NCBI GenBank assembly: GCA_032622095.1 | Contig: CP136068.1 | Location: forward strand, 139,011,989-139,075,988 | Length of the DNA stretch: 64,000 nucleotides | Direction: 5' to 3' | Source of the DNA: Siphonodentalium dalli | Taxonomy: Eukaryota; Mollusca; Scaphopoda; Gadilida; Siphonodentaliidae | In this document: positions 51,951 through 61,941 of the stretch, piece by piece | Numbering within the stretch: the stretch's first letter is position 1 | Layout: each line of letters starts with the position of its first letter | Made by a program: the position numbers and the translations under genes | The notes under the pieces: generated by a model | Told to the model about the DNA's origin: nothing | What the model saw: only the letters and a program-made list of their open reading frames with translations | The model's database searches: none

Positions 51951-53037
51951 GTACACGTTATATGCGTTAATTTCAACCCTCTCTGAACGTCACCAGAACA
52001 CAATCTACATATCTTTTAACAATGGAGACATGCATGACATTGGTTCAGACACATATTGCATACATGCTCACGATGTTTCAGTCCAAATATACACAGGCAA
52101 CCTTTTGCGGCACTGACAAATGAACAACACCAAATTGGACCGAAAATATGACTCAAACAATATGTATAGACATTGAAGAAATTAATATTTCTTCTAGAAG
52201 TATATATTTCTAACGACTTGCTTTTATTGGCATATTGGTTTCAACAGCAAATTTTAATTGTCAGTTCGAACTTTGAATGGTGGCGTGTCACAGTATACAC
52301 ATCATCGCACGACATGAAGAAATTTATCAATGGGATCTTCTGTATCGCTTTGCACCGAATGCAAGCCTAACAGATATACATCACGAATGAACCGGACACA
52401 ACACAAAAAAGACCCCAGAAACATTCGAACGACCCTATATTCACGACATAATGGATCCACAAGACTATCACGCTATAGAGTGTAACATTAGTGTATGGCT
52501 ATTTATTCCGAATTCATTCATAAAAATGTCGACATAAGGATCGAATGTAGCGAATGAGTCATAGCGTTATTCTGCGTTTTTGGGTGCATTCGAGGTCCGT
52601 TTTGTTAAGCGATAAATACTGTCAATTTAAGCTTTGTATACTTTTATAATATCTCGGTCACATTGTTTTGCTTCTTATATGCACAGATGCACTAACAGTA
52701 TATATCACTCACAGTAAAGGTTACAGTGAAGTAATTCGATTGGTAGCGCCCTCCAACGTATTTTGGGATTTTGGGACAAGATGCAGGGGAGAATTAACAA
52801 ATTCTGGGCCCTAATATTAGCTGGTTAGTTAATGACTGGTTTGATGTTTAAACATATAAAATACATACACTCACTCCTCTTTACATTTCAGACGCCAAAC
52901 AAAACATTGGCACATTGTAAAGCACGTGGTTCCTAGTTTCATTTCTTTTTTGGTGTGAGATAAACAATGTCAATATTGTTTTTCATGCAATTCTGACTCT
53001 AGATTATAAATCCGAAATTTAAAGGTACATTCCATGC
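51951..53037. other. No recognised feature
   Basis: AT-rich sequence without repeat structure or coding signal that I can support. Confidence 0.6.
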
Positions 53038-53387
53038 CCGGCTTCAACAGCCTAAAATATCTTCGGTCTGTCTCAATAGAACCATACAGATATGGATATC
53101 ATTGGAACCGGCTACTTGACCACATTGTGATAGTTACAGTTATGCCCTGTGCCAATGCATTCTCTTATATATGCGAGTCGACCATAGGTCGCCTCGCATA
53201 TATAAGAGAATGCATTGGCCTAAAAAAAACTTTTTTTACCATTTTTTTCTTACATTCTTTAACAATTATATATTTTTTAATGTGTTAAGCCAATGCATTC
53301 TCTTATATATGCGAGGCGACCTATGGTCGACTCCCATATATAAGAGAATGCATTGGCACAGGGCCGTTCTGTTGGGTAAAGGGTTAA
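53038..53387. mobile_element. TTAA-type MITE, left end lost, two 69-bp palindromes
   Basis: Right end GTTGGGTAAAGGG-TTAA (to 53387). The left starts inside the element (GGCTTCAACAGCCTAAAATA), compared with the full copy at 59518-59985. Palindromes are at 53151-53219 and 53289-53357, bracketed by CCCTGTGCC and GGCACAGGG. Confidence 0.85.
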
Positions 53388-53425
53388 CACAATTCGTGGA
53401 TATTCAGGGCTTCAGGCCATTATAT

Positions 53426-54049
53426 GTTAAAGTGATGTGAAACACTCCGGTAAGTTGATCAAATAGAAATGGAGAATAATCTTGTTCAAAAGTAGTTATT
53501 TTTACAAATAGAAAATCTAAATTGACAACACACACCGGCATTCTTATATATTAATTAAATGCAGTGACTGCCGATGGCGAAATCGTTTTCCGTAGCTTAT
53601 CGCCGATAGAAGCCTCCCGATTCGGGTAGTAAATATTTACAATTTAGCGTAGTTCAGACAATGTTTTCTATGGAGTGGTACGGTCGATTTGCTTGAGATT
53701 TTCGGTGATGTTAGTAGAATGCCACATTTCTTCAGTTGGCATAGTACCCGAACACTAACTTATCAGTTTCACGCACCCGAACAAGTCCATAATATGTCTT
53801 TAACACTGAGGCCTATGGACATAATTACTTCACTGTAATCTAAACGCAGGTTGTGATGCAAAATCCGAGTAATCTCGCTGCATTCGGTTTGGTTTTTGTT
53901 TGTTACTTTACTTTAAAGACATATTATTGACTTATTCGGGTGCGTGAAACTGATCAGTTAGTATTCAGGGCTATGTTAACTGGAGGAATGTAGCATTCTA
54001 CTAACATCCTGAGTGTAGCATTACCGGAGTGTTTCACAGCACTTTAAAC
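53426..54049. mobile_element. 624-bp fold-back element (GTTAAAGTGATGTGAAACAC ends)
   Basis: GTTAAAGTG-TGTGAAACACTC then CGGTAA pairs with TTACCGGAGTGTTTCACAGC then ACTTTAAAC. Further inside, TAGAATGCCACATTTCTTCA and GGTGCGTGAAACTGATCAGT also have inverted partners, so most of the element folds. No gene. Confidence 0.8.
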
Positions 54050-54310
54050 ATATTTTAATGTATCTAGAAAAATATACATATATAGGGATCGGGGCACAAG
54101 TTACAAAACTTACAAACTTGCCCCTCTCCTGATACAATCATGGAACATACACACAAATACATAGCAGATATAGCACAAAGTGTATATAAAGAATAGTGCA
54201 GAGTGCGTGTGCTGCGGATGTTGGGTTTTCATCTGTATTCCAATCTCTGTTATGAAGAAAAGCCTTGAATTCAGTGAGTTTGAAAGATGAATGGCGAGAT
54301 TACCATGTTA

Positions 54311-54645
54311 TCATACATGGGTTTGTTCAAAACGCTTTGTTTTAGCTATAAAAGATTGAGTAATGCGAAAAAGAGTAGTGTTCTTGTGGTTTGATATACC
54401 TTTAACCCCATATAAGAAATGATTTGCTTCTAATGATTGAAAGCCATTAATACTCAGATTTCGATAAAAGTCAATTCTCTGATCTATAAATAAAAGGCAT
54501 ACATGAAAATAGTGATTGGCGTCTTCAATGTCTAAGTTACAGGGGCATATAGGCGAATCGGATATGTGATTATCAAACATATCTGAACGGAGATCACTAC
54601 AATGATTCCTCATTTTACAGTATATTGTATTAATTTTCCCTTTTT
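54311..54645 (-). pseudogene. LINE ORF2 extreme C-terminus fragment
   Basis: It reads KINTIYCKMRNHCSDLRSD, then DSPICPCNLDIEDANHYFHVC, then NHFLYGVK and FIAKTKRF before the stop. C-x-C-x8-H-x4-C followed by LYG and FI-x3-TKRF is the typical tail of a group of invertebrate non-LTR reverse transcriptases (family knowledge). Upstream frames (54610-54849) do not continue it cleanly, so it is truncated. It is a different group from the 48-kb and 62-kb copies, which lack this tail. Confidence 0.75.
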
Positions 54646-54829
54646 TCTGTATAAAAATAATAGGGTTATTTTTTGGTTTTTGTTATTGGGTCTATAATCC
54701 CTAAATTGGCTTTGAAATCTGAAATGGAGGTTGCATTGATTATATACACAGGTGTTTGTTTGTTTGAACGGTTTGGCTTGATTGTGCCAGCATATTCTTC
54801 CAGATAATAAGCTCAATGTGAACCTTCTT

Positions 54830-55100
54830 TGAGATGGAAATAGGCTCAATAGTCAATATGAACGTATTTCGAAACGAAATAAGCCCAATATGGCAATATT
54901 ATAGAGCAATAGTTCTATACAAGCCTTTTTACCGTGGTAATGTGTTTTCACTGGTGCCCGCGCCATTCAACGGAATAACCGGTGTAAGTTCACCATGGGC
55001 TTATTTCATAGTCAAATTAGTAAGTAAAAAATGAACCTATGTGAATATTTACGTTCAGTATGAACCTATTTGCACGATGATATGTTGGCAGGGCATATCA
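54830..55100. repeat. Decayed repeat with AATATGAACC and GCGCCATTCAACGG
   Basis: Contains TGAACCTATGTGAATATTTA (as in the 29-bp array) and the inverted GCGGGC core (GTGCCCGCGCCATTCAACGG). Likely the same family as 19370-19650 and 56740-56900. Confidence 0.5.
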
Positions 55101-55169
55101 CGGCGCGTGGAATCGTTTCGCCGTATATAGAAATTCCGACAATAGCTGATTGGCTTCATCTATTATTTT

Positions 55170-55460
55170 GTCGGGTACGAAATTTGATACATAGGGTTAC
55201 TTTTGTCCACTTGGTGTTTTGGACGGGTCAAATCGTGACCCCGACCTAACCTTGACCTTCAAAATGATCAATTCAAGGTCAAATCGGGTAAAACCGGATG
55301 GATTTCGACGGGTACTTTTGTCGGGTACTTTTGTCCGGGCAGTGTTTTGGACGGGTCAAATCGTGACCCCACCTGACCTTGACCTTCAAAATGGACAATG
55401 CAAGGTCAAATAGCGCAATTCGCCGAAAAGCAGAGGGGAAACAGCCCGGACGAAGTCGGG
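55170..55460. repeat. Two tandem units with GTTTTGGACGGGTCAAATCG
   Basis: GTTTTGGACGGGTCAAATCG then TGACCCC, followed by TGACCTTGACCTTCAAAATG and CAA-GCAAGGTCAAAT, occurs twice (55212-55280 and 55342-55410). A CGGGTACTTTTGTCGGGTAC doublet lies between. Confidence 0.8.
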
Positions 55461-55473
55461 TCCACCAGCTAGT

Positions 55474-55985
55474 TGCTATATATATTTACATACTAAGTGT
55501 GATCATCACTAAATCCAGCATTCTGATTGGTCGGCGCCCACGTGGCTAGTTGCAATTATTTCTCGGTGAATGCGCAACAGCTCATAACTCCAAGCTCATA
55601 ACAACATCGATACGTCATTTGGGTTTGGAAAGACGAACGCGTAATGTTTTGGGCGCATTTGGATTCGCGCAGGATTGACTTAATAAATCATCGGGTTTCA
55701 ATTGTTCCTGTTAACTTTTGCCAAGGGTGCTATGGGATATTTTGGGCTGGTTTTGTCACGATACACTTTTCGATTTAAACACATTTACAAAAGTGGCTTT
55801 TTCGCTAAATGTATATAAATATAAGGATTAACTGTCATGTGGACTGTTTTTATGGAGATGTAACCGTGATGTAAGTGGTCATAACTTGTATGTAAAACCC
55901 TTCGGGGTTTACACAAGTTATGACCACTTACCTCACGGTTACATCTCAATAAAAACAGTCCACATGACAGTTAATCCTTATATAT
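55474..55985 (-). mobile_element. Second copy of the 158-bp-hairpin element, inverted
   Basis: Reverse orientation relative to 45619-46133. The unique part includes CACTAAATCCAGCATTCTGA and GGCGCCCACGTGGCTAGTTG. The hairpin is at 55823-55980. Arm differences from the first copy are matched in both arms (see findings). Confidence 0.88.
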
Positions 55986-57580
55986 ACACTATTAATGTTG
56001 TGATTGACTGACACTGTCGTAATGCTTCTTGGAAGTAATGGACTTCCCTGCTATTTCCTTTATACTCTAACGCGTATAGCTTGTTCAGAGTCTGATTTTA
56101 ATTAGACTGATTTCGAAAAGTATATTTCCCCACAAACAAAGTCTTCCAGAAACGAAGATGTATACACCTATACATGATGCATACACGTCCTCTGACTGAA
56201 GCCAGTCACGTTCCTCTTCGATACAGGAACAAAATCTGAAGCTGGAAACTAGCACCCAGTCAGTCGGGCGAATCAGATGGGGAATCTTTAATCTGATGTA
56301 TTTTAAAGAGGATTTTGCAGTTTAGATGTTTTGGAGTTTGTGCACATATATTGTGAAATATCGTGTACGGCTTATATATGTCGAGTATATACAACAAGTT
56401 CATCAGCATCGGTCAAAATACGTCACTATACATCTTATATGACAAGTGCATATGTAGGGTACCAGTATATACAGGTTCTTATATATGTCCGCCCTTGATA
56501 CAGTCGTTACAGGACCTTGACGTCTGTTTTTATTTGTTTGTCACGTATATTATAGGCTGATCCACTCCAGTCTGTTCTCACGAGAACCCCCACATTTTCT
56601 GTTTATAATGTAATTGGTTTTAGGTAGTTAATCTGCTTAGAATCGATTAATTGTGTTCCATAGTGAACTCAAAATGGGAGCGTTTTAGTCACATTATCGA
56701 ATCACAATGACTTCACTATATATAGGTTCATTATGTGCGAAAATGCCATAAATAAAGTTATTGGATGTACGCTTTTAAAATGTATTTTCACTCTGGCCCG
56801 CGCCATAAAACGGAATAATGGAAATGTGTCCATTATCTACTTATTTCCGAATAAAATATCCAATATGAACCTATTTGCCAATATAGGTCGATTATGTGCG
56901 TATTTGCGCGAAGATCTGTTGCCCACCCAGTTCAAGACATCACGCGCTCTCTTATATCACATTCTTGCGCATTCGTGGCTACATATGGGAATACATGTAT
57001 ACATGCCTTTACCACAAGCAGCCGACTACAGGCAAGACTATGAATTGTGTTTGCAAGCCGCAGTTGACAGGGCATATTACACAATAGCACAAAAAAAGCG
57101 CACATGAATAATTGCAGGCAGTTAGAATTTTTTAAAACGGGGAATAATAAATTTAATTTCTAGACCAGATGCGGCATAGTGTTTTGACTACGTTTGGTCT
57201 CGAGACGCCGATGGCATTAACCGGAGAATATATCATTGTGGTATATACTGGCAAAACTGATTATAGGGGTATAATGTACACTGGAGTCATAAATTCATTT
57301 TCATTATAATTACCGTGTTATTTGCATCAATATAGAGCACGCGAGTGTATTTGCACTAATCTCTGGCTCAAATTCATATATATACTGTTGAGTATAAAGG
57401 GAGACGGTCCCATAAATGGTCGGATTTAGTGCATATACAGTACTCCTTTAATGTATCACAGAGATGGCGGTTTATTTCAAAACTGGGTCTTTAAAAAACA
57501 AATCACGAATAAGATCTTCCATAAATCAAGCTAAATAAACATCTTCAGACTATACTGGGTTTATTGAAAAGATGCACCAC
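55986..57580. other. No gene; scattered repeat pieces
   Basis: Contains a fragment of the GCGGGCC-core repeat (56615-56900: TTAATCTGCTTAGAATCGAT, then TGGCCCGCGCCATAAAACGG). The 124-codon frame at 56733-57107 overlaps that repeat and has no recognised domain. Confidence 0.6.
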
Positions 57581-57584
57581 TTAA

Positions 57585-58109
57585 AGGCACGGACGGCGTT
57601 CGTTGCAGAAATATTCATATGTGTTCAAATCGCCATCAACAGAAGGAATATTAAAAAATATATAGTTTTGTTCATATGCTAAACATAATCAGCGCGTAAA
57701 TAGTATAGTGTCGTCAAGACGTATACGATGGTGTATACGTAAACAAAAGCATGCGCGTGTTACAGAAGTTGTGCTTCTGTTTACATAACACAGCGCATTT
57801 CTATTGGTTAATCACACACAAATGATATAAACGCTTTTTATTATTTCCATATCAGGAAAAGAGTAACAAATAACGCTATTTATGTTTACCATATACGGAT
57901 CTAAACAAAAGCCAGGTAGCGTAACGTTTTTTGCTTTTGTTTACACAACAAAGGGGAAAAAATTTGACAATAACATACAGTTTATGCCATATTTCTGATT
58001 GGTATAAGAACAAGGCCTGTCTATATTTTACTATTCTTTCTGTTTATGGCGGTTTTTGGCGGAGGTGAATATTTTAACAGCATACTCACCGCCAACGCCG
58101 CCCGTATCT
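57585..58109 (-). mobile_element. 0.5-kb TTAA element, copy D (opposite orientation)
   Basis: TTAA at 57581-57584 and 58110-58113. Ends AGGCACGGACGGCGTT and GCCGCCCGTATCT. Intact, unlike C and E. Flanks differ from copies A-C, so this is an independent insertion. Confidence 0.9.
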
Positions 58110-58216
58110 TTAACTAGTTATTTAGTTTATACGTGCACCATGGCATGATTTCGCAGTGAAATTAACCCTTTCTACACTAAATGGATTCTCCCATTCAGTA
58201 ATAAAAGTATTCGTAA

Positions 58217-59335
58217 AATGGTCTATTATTCATTTGGAGGGATGTTAAGGTGATATACGCTTGACAACAGATAAAATAATAGTGCAGAATGAGCCATATA
58301 TATGGAGGGAAATGTTTAGATAATAAGTTGAATTTATTATCTGAACATTTCCTATGGGATAACTACTCGTCAATGCTTCTTTAGTATAGAAAGGGTTAAC
58401 CCAGTTTGTTGAACTTATTATCTGAACATTTCCTATGTGATAACTACTTATCAATGATTCTTTAGTATGGAAAGGGTTAAACTTATTATCTGAACATTTC
58501 CTATGGGATAACTACTCATCAATGATGCTTTAATATAGAAAGGGTTAGACTTATTATCTGAACATTTCCTATGGGATAACTACTCATCAATGATGCTTTA
58601 ATATAGAAAGGGTTAAACTTATTATCTGAACATTTCTTTTGGGATGACTACTTATCAATGATGGTTTAGTATAGAAAGGGTTAAGCTTATTTTCTGAACA
58701 TTTCCTATGGGATAATTACTCATCAATGATGCTTTAGTATAGAAACGGTTAAATATATTATCTGAACATTTCTTATGGGATAACTGATAACTAATCATCA
58801 ATGATTCTTTAGTATAGAAAGTGTTAAACTTATTTTATCTGAACATTTACTAGGGATAACTACTCATCAATGATGCTTTAGTATAGAAATGGTTAAACAT
58901 ATTATCTGAACATTTCTTATGGGATAACTGATAACTAATCATCAATGATTATTTAGTATAGAAAGTGTTAAACTTATTTTATCTGAACATTTACTATGGG
59001 ATAACTACTCATCAATGATGCTTTAGTATAGAAATGGTTAAACATATTATCTGAACATTTCTTATGGGATAACTGATAACTAATCATCAATGATTCTTTA
59101 GTATAGAAAGTGTTAAACTTATTTTATCTGAACATTTACTAGGGATAACTACTCATCAATGATGCTTTAGTATAGAAATGGTTAAACATATTATCTGAAC
59201 ATTTCTTATGGGATAACTGATAACTAATCATCAATGATTCTTTAGTATAGAAAGTGTTAAACTTATTTTATCTGAACATTTACTATGGGATAACTACTCA
59301 CCAATGATACTTTAGTATAGAAAGGGTTAACCCGT
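58217..59335. repeat. Tandem array that becomes a 144-bp higher-order repeat
   Basis: From about 58320, units of 66-68 bp (TTATCTGAACATTTCCTATG, then GGATAACTACTCATCAATGA and TTTAGTATAGAAAGGGTTAA) occur about six times. From about 58749 the period doubles to about 144-145 bp, alternating a GATAACTGATAACTAATCAT monomer and a TTATTTTATCTGAACATTTA monomer, four times (58749, 58893, 59038, 59182). It ends at GGGTTAACCCG. Confidence 0.92.
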
Positions 59336-59517
59336 TTTATGGTCCTCAACAAATTACAATTGATAACGCGTAATATGGCTGAAACTAAATCATGACATGA
59401 ATCTCTATACTATGGCTAACCCGTAGAGATCATATTCCACCAGTACAAAAACTGGGAACTTTTAACTTTTTGAAGTTTTGAAAGGGAGTAGAACCAATAA
59501 CACGGGAAATATATCTC

Positions 59518-59985
59518 TTAACCCTTTACCCAACAAACCGGCCAAATAACGCCCAAATAAAGCTTCAACAGCCTAAAATATCTTCGGTCTGTCTCAATAA
59601 CACCATACAAATATGGATATCATTGGAACCCGTTCATCGACCACATTGTGATGGTGGTTACAGTTATGCCCTGTGGCAATGCATTCTCTTATATATGCGA
59701 GTCGACCATAGGTCGCCTCGCATATATAAGAGAATACATTGGCCTAAATAAATTATTTTTGTAACACTTTTTACCATTTTTTCTTACATTCTTTAACAAT
59801 TTTATAATTTTTTCTTACATTTTTTAACAATTTTTATAATATTTTTCTACATTCTTTGACAATGTTATCATTTTGAATATGTGTTAAGCCAATGCATTCT
59901 CTTATATATGCGAGGCGACCTATGGTCGACTCACATATATAAGAGAATGCATTGGCACAGGGCCGTTCTGTTGGGAAAGGGTTAA
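59518..59985. mobile_element. TTAA-flanked MITE, full copy, two 69-bp palindromes
   Basis: TTAA-CCCTTTACCCAACAAACC left; GTTCTGTTGGGAAAGGG-TTAA right. Contains GCTTCAACAGCCTAAAATAT, then ATCTTCGGTCTGTCTC as in 29304-29704 (inverted there) and 53038. Palindromes are at 59675-59743 and 59888-59956 with TTTTTACCATTTTTTCTTAC-type filler between. Confidence 0.9.
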
Positions 59986-60850
59986 TGATTATCTGTTCCT
60001 TAATAGTATACTTCACAATATGTGAAGGTCCCAACTCGAAAATTTATACTTTTCTGTGACTTTTGAGAGTCGATATCGCAATAAACATTCAAGTAAGTAC
60101 CTATAGGGAAAAATTCATAATTGTTAGAAACGCAAAGCAAAATCGCTCACAAACTCACTTAAATCGTGAAATTCCGAGTTGGGACTATTACCTACAGTGA
60201 AGTACATTGTTAAGAAACAGATAATATCAAAGAAATATATTCCCCATGTTATTTTTTCGATTTTATAAGGTTCCCTATCAAAACTTTAAAAAGTTCCAAG
60301 GTTTTGTACTGGTGGAATATGATCTCTATTCGAGCGTTAGACTTAGTAAAGATTCATGGCATGATCTAGGCTGAAAACAACCAATAGTGATATATGTATA
60401 ATTTATATATGTCAATTTGTGAAGTGACTGACAAGATAGTGCCCGGATTTACCCGATCATTGTGATCAAACGATAGGCTCCGATGAGAGGAGAACAAGAG
60501 GTGTCGTAGTTTGATTTACATACTCGACCTTATTTTATTCTTACCATTGACAATTGAACCTATGAATGATGGGCGTGTGGAGACATTCGATATACCGATA
60601 CTGTAACGTGTATAATAAGTCGATATTTTAATGTAGTGATATCTTTCAACATAAAATATCAATAATTTTCAGCAAATTTAAACATCGTACGCCTATTGCA
60701 CGAAGAAACTTGTGAAATGAGACGTGGCTGTTGCAGTGTTCCTCACACTTCGTCGTTGGTGGGCGGACATACGGACCATATGATAACTGATAGATGAGTT
60801 GATTGAACTGAGGCACCCATATCAATGTAAAGTGCATTAAAAACTCGAAG
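59986..60850. other. No recognised feature
   Basis: A short inverted pair (CCCAACTCGAAAATT near 60030, AAATTCCGAGTTGGGA near 60168), and TTAAGAAACAGATAAT (60211), which matches the complement of ATTATCTGTTCCTTAA (59988), suggest another decayed fold-back element at about 59986-60230. No gene is seen. Confidence 0.5.
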
Positions 60851-61120
60851 TTAACCCTTTCATGACGGGAACTGCGCTGGTGCAGCATTAAACATCCTGT
60901 GCCAGTGAATTCTTTTTTTATGCTAGTCTCCGGCCCATACTTGGAGCCTCGCATATATACGAGAACACACTGGCTAACAAGGTCAATGTACATATTGTTA
61001 TAGGCCAATGTATTCTCTTATATATGCGAGGCTCCCTATGGTAGACTAGCTGATATAATAGAATGCATTGGCATATGGTTCTCCCAAAATTTCAGGAAGC
61101 TCCAGTCATGGAAGAGTTAA
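60851..61120. mobile_element. TTAA-flanked MITE (CCCTTTCATGACGGGA ends), copy 1
   Basis: TTAA-CCCTTTCATGACGGGAAC left and GCTCCAGTCATGGAAGAG-TTAA right. Two hairpins of the 69-bp type (60901-60974, decayed; 61004-61072). The next copy begins 100 bp downstream. Confidence 0.85.
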
Positions 61121-61219
61121 GTTGTAATCTCACATGCATCATATAAATGTAGTATTGAAAATGAGCTATTCACTTTAATTGTCTGTTGAATCTCTCATTA
61201 TAGATAGTTCGAGCTTTCG

Positions 61220-61487
61220 TTAACCCTTTCATGACTGGAGCTGCGCTGGTGCAGCATTAAAGACTCCGTGCCAGTGCATTCTCTTATATATGCGAGTCTC
61301 CAATAGGGAGCCTCGCATATAAGAGAATGCACTGGGTTACAAGGTCAAGGTAAATATTGTTAGGCCAATGCATTCTCTTATATATGCGAGGCGCCCTATG
61401 GGCGACTCGCATATATAAGGGAATGCATTGGCACAGGGTTTTCACAAAGGAAGGGTTTTCAGGAAGCTCTAGTCATGAAAGGGTTAA
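61220..61487. mobile_element. TTAA-flanked MITE (CCCTTTCATGACTGGAGCT ends), copy 2
   Basis: TTAA-CCCTTTCATGACTGGA left and TCTAGTCATGAAAGGG-TTAA right. The first hairpin (61270-61336) has CCAGTGCATT paired with AATGCACTGG, where other copies have CCAATGCATT and AATGCATTGG. The second hairpin (61364-61432) keeps the usual form. It shares GCTGCGCTGGTGCAGCATTA with copy 1. Confidence 0.9.
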
Positions 61488-61749
61488 ATGACCATTTAAT
61501 TTTCGAGTTACCGATTATTTTTTGTATAGTACTTTGATATAGGGTTTGATAACAATCTATGACATAAAATATGATTAAAATACTGTAATTCATCACAATT
61601 ACCAAGGATAGACATGACGAATCCGTCTTTTTCTGAACCGCGGTTTAGAATTGCTATACAATCAATGTGTTGATTTATAAATACTCTCGATTGACGGGGT
61701 GTCCATAAGGTGAGAATGGCGGTTTTATCTTATATCGTGTTACATTTGA
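61488..61749. other. No recognised feature
   Basis: AT-rich spacer between the MITE and TTAA element copy E. Confidence 0.6.
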
Positions 61750-61753
61750 TTAA

Positions 61754-61941
61754 AGATACGAGCGGCGTTGACGGTGGGTATGCTGTTAAAATATTCACCT
61801 CCATCAAACACCGCCATAAACAGAAGGAATAGTTCTTATGCTAATCAGAAATATGGCATAAACAGTATGTTATTGTCATTTCCCCCCTTTGTTATGTAAA
61901 CAAAAGCAAAAAAACGTTACGTTTCTGGCTTTTGTTTAGAT
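61754..61941 (+). mobile_element. 0.5-kb TTAA element, copy E, cut by a LINE
   Basis: TTAA at 61750-61753, then AGATACGAGCGGCGTTGACG. The element is collinear with copies A-C as far as GCTTTTGTTTAGATC, where the LINE begins. The other half is not seen inside the window. Confidence 0.85.

Noticed and set aside
51734-51986. Leu/Ser/Pro/Phe-rich frames
   Set aside because: Translations of the CT-rich minisatellite.
56733-57107. 124-codon plus frame
   Set aside because: It overlaps the GCGGGCC-core dispersed repeat, and no domain is recognised.
20519-61432. 69-bp palindromes read as pre-miRNA hairpins
   Set aside because: They are near-perfect, multi-copy and tied to transposons, unlike typical single-locus imperfect miRNA precursors. 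Small RNAs remain possible.
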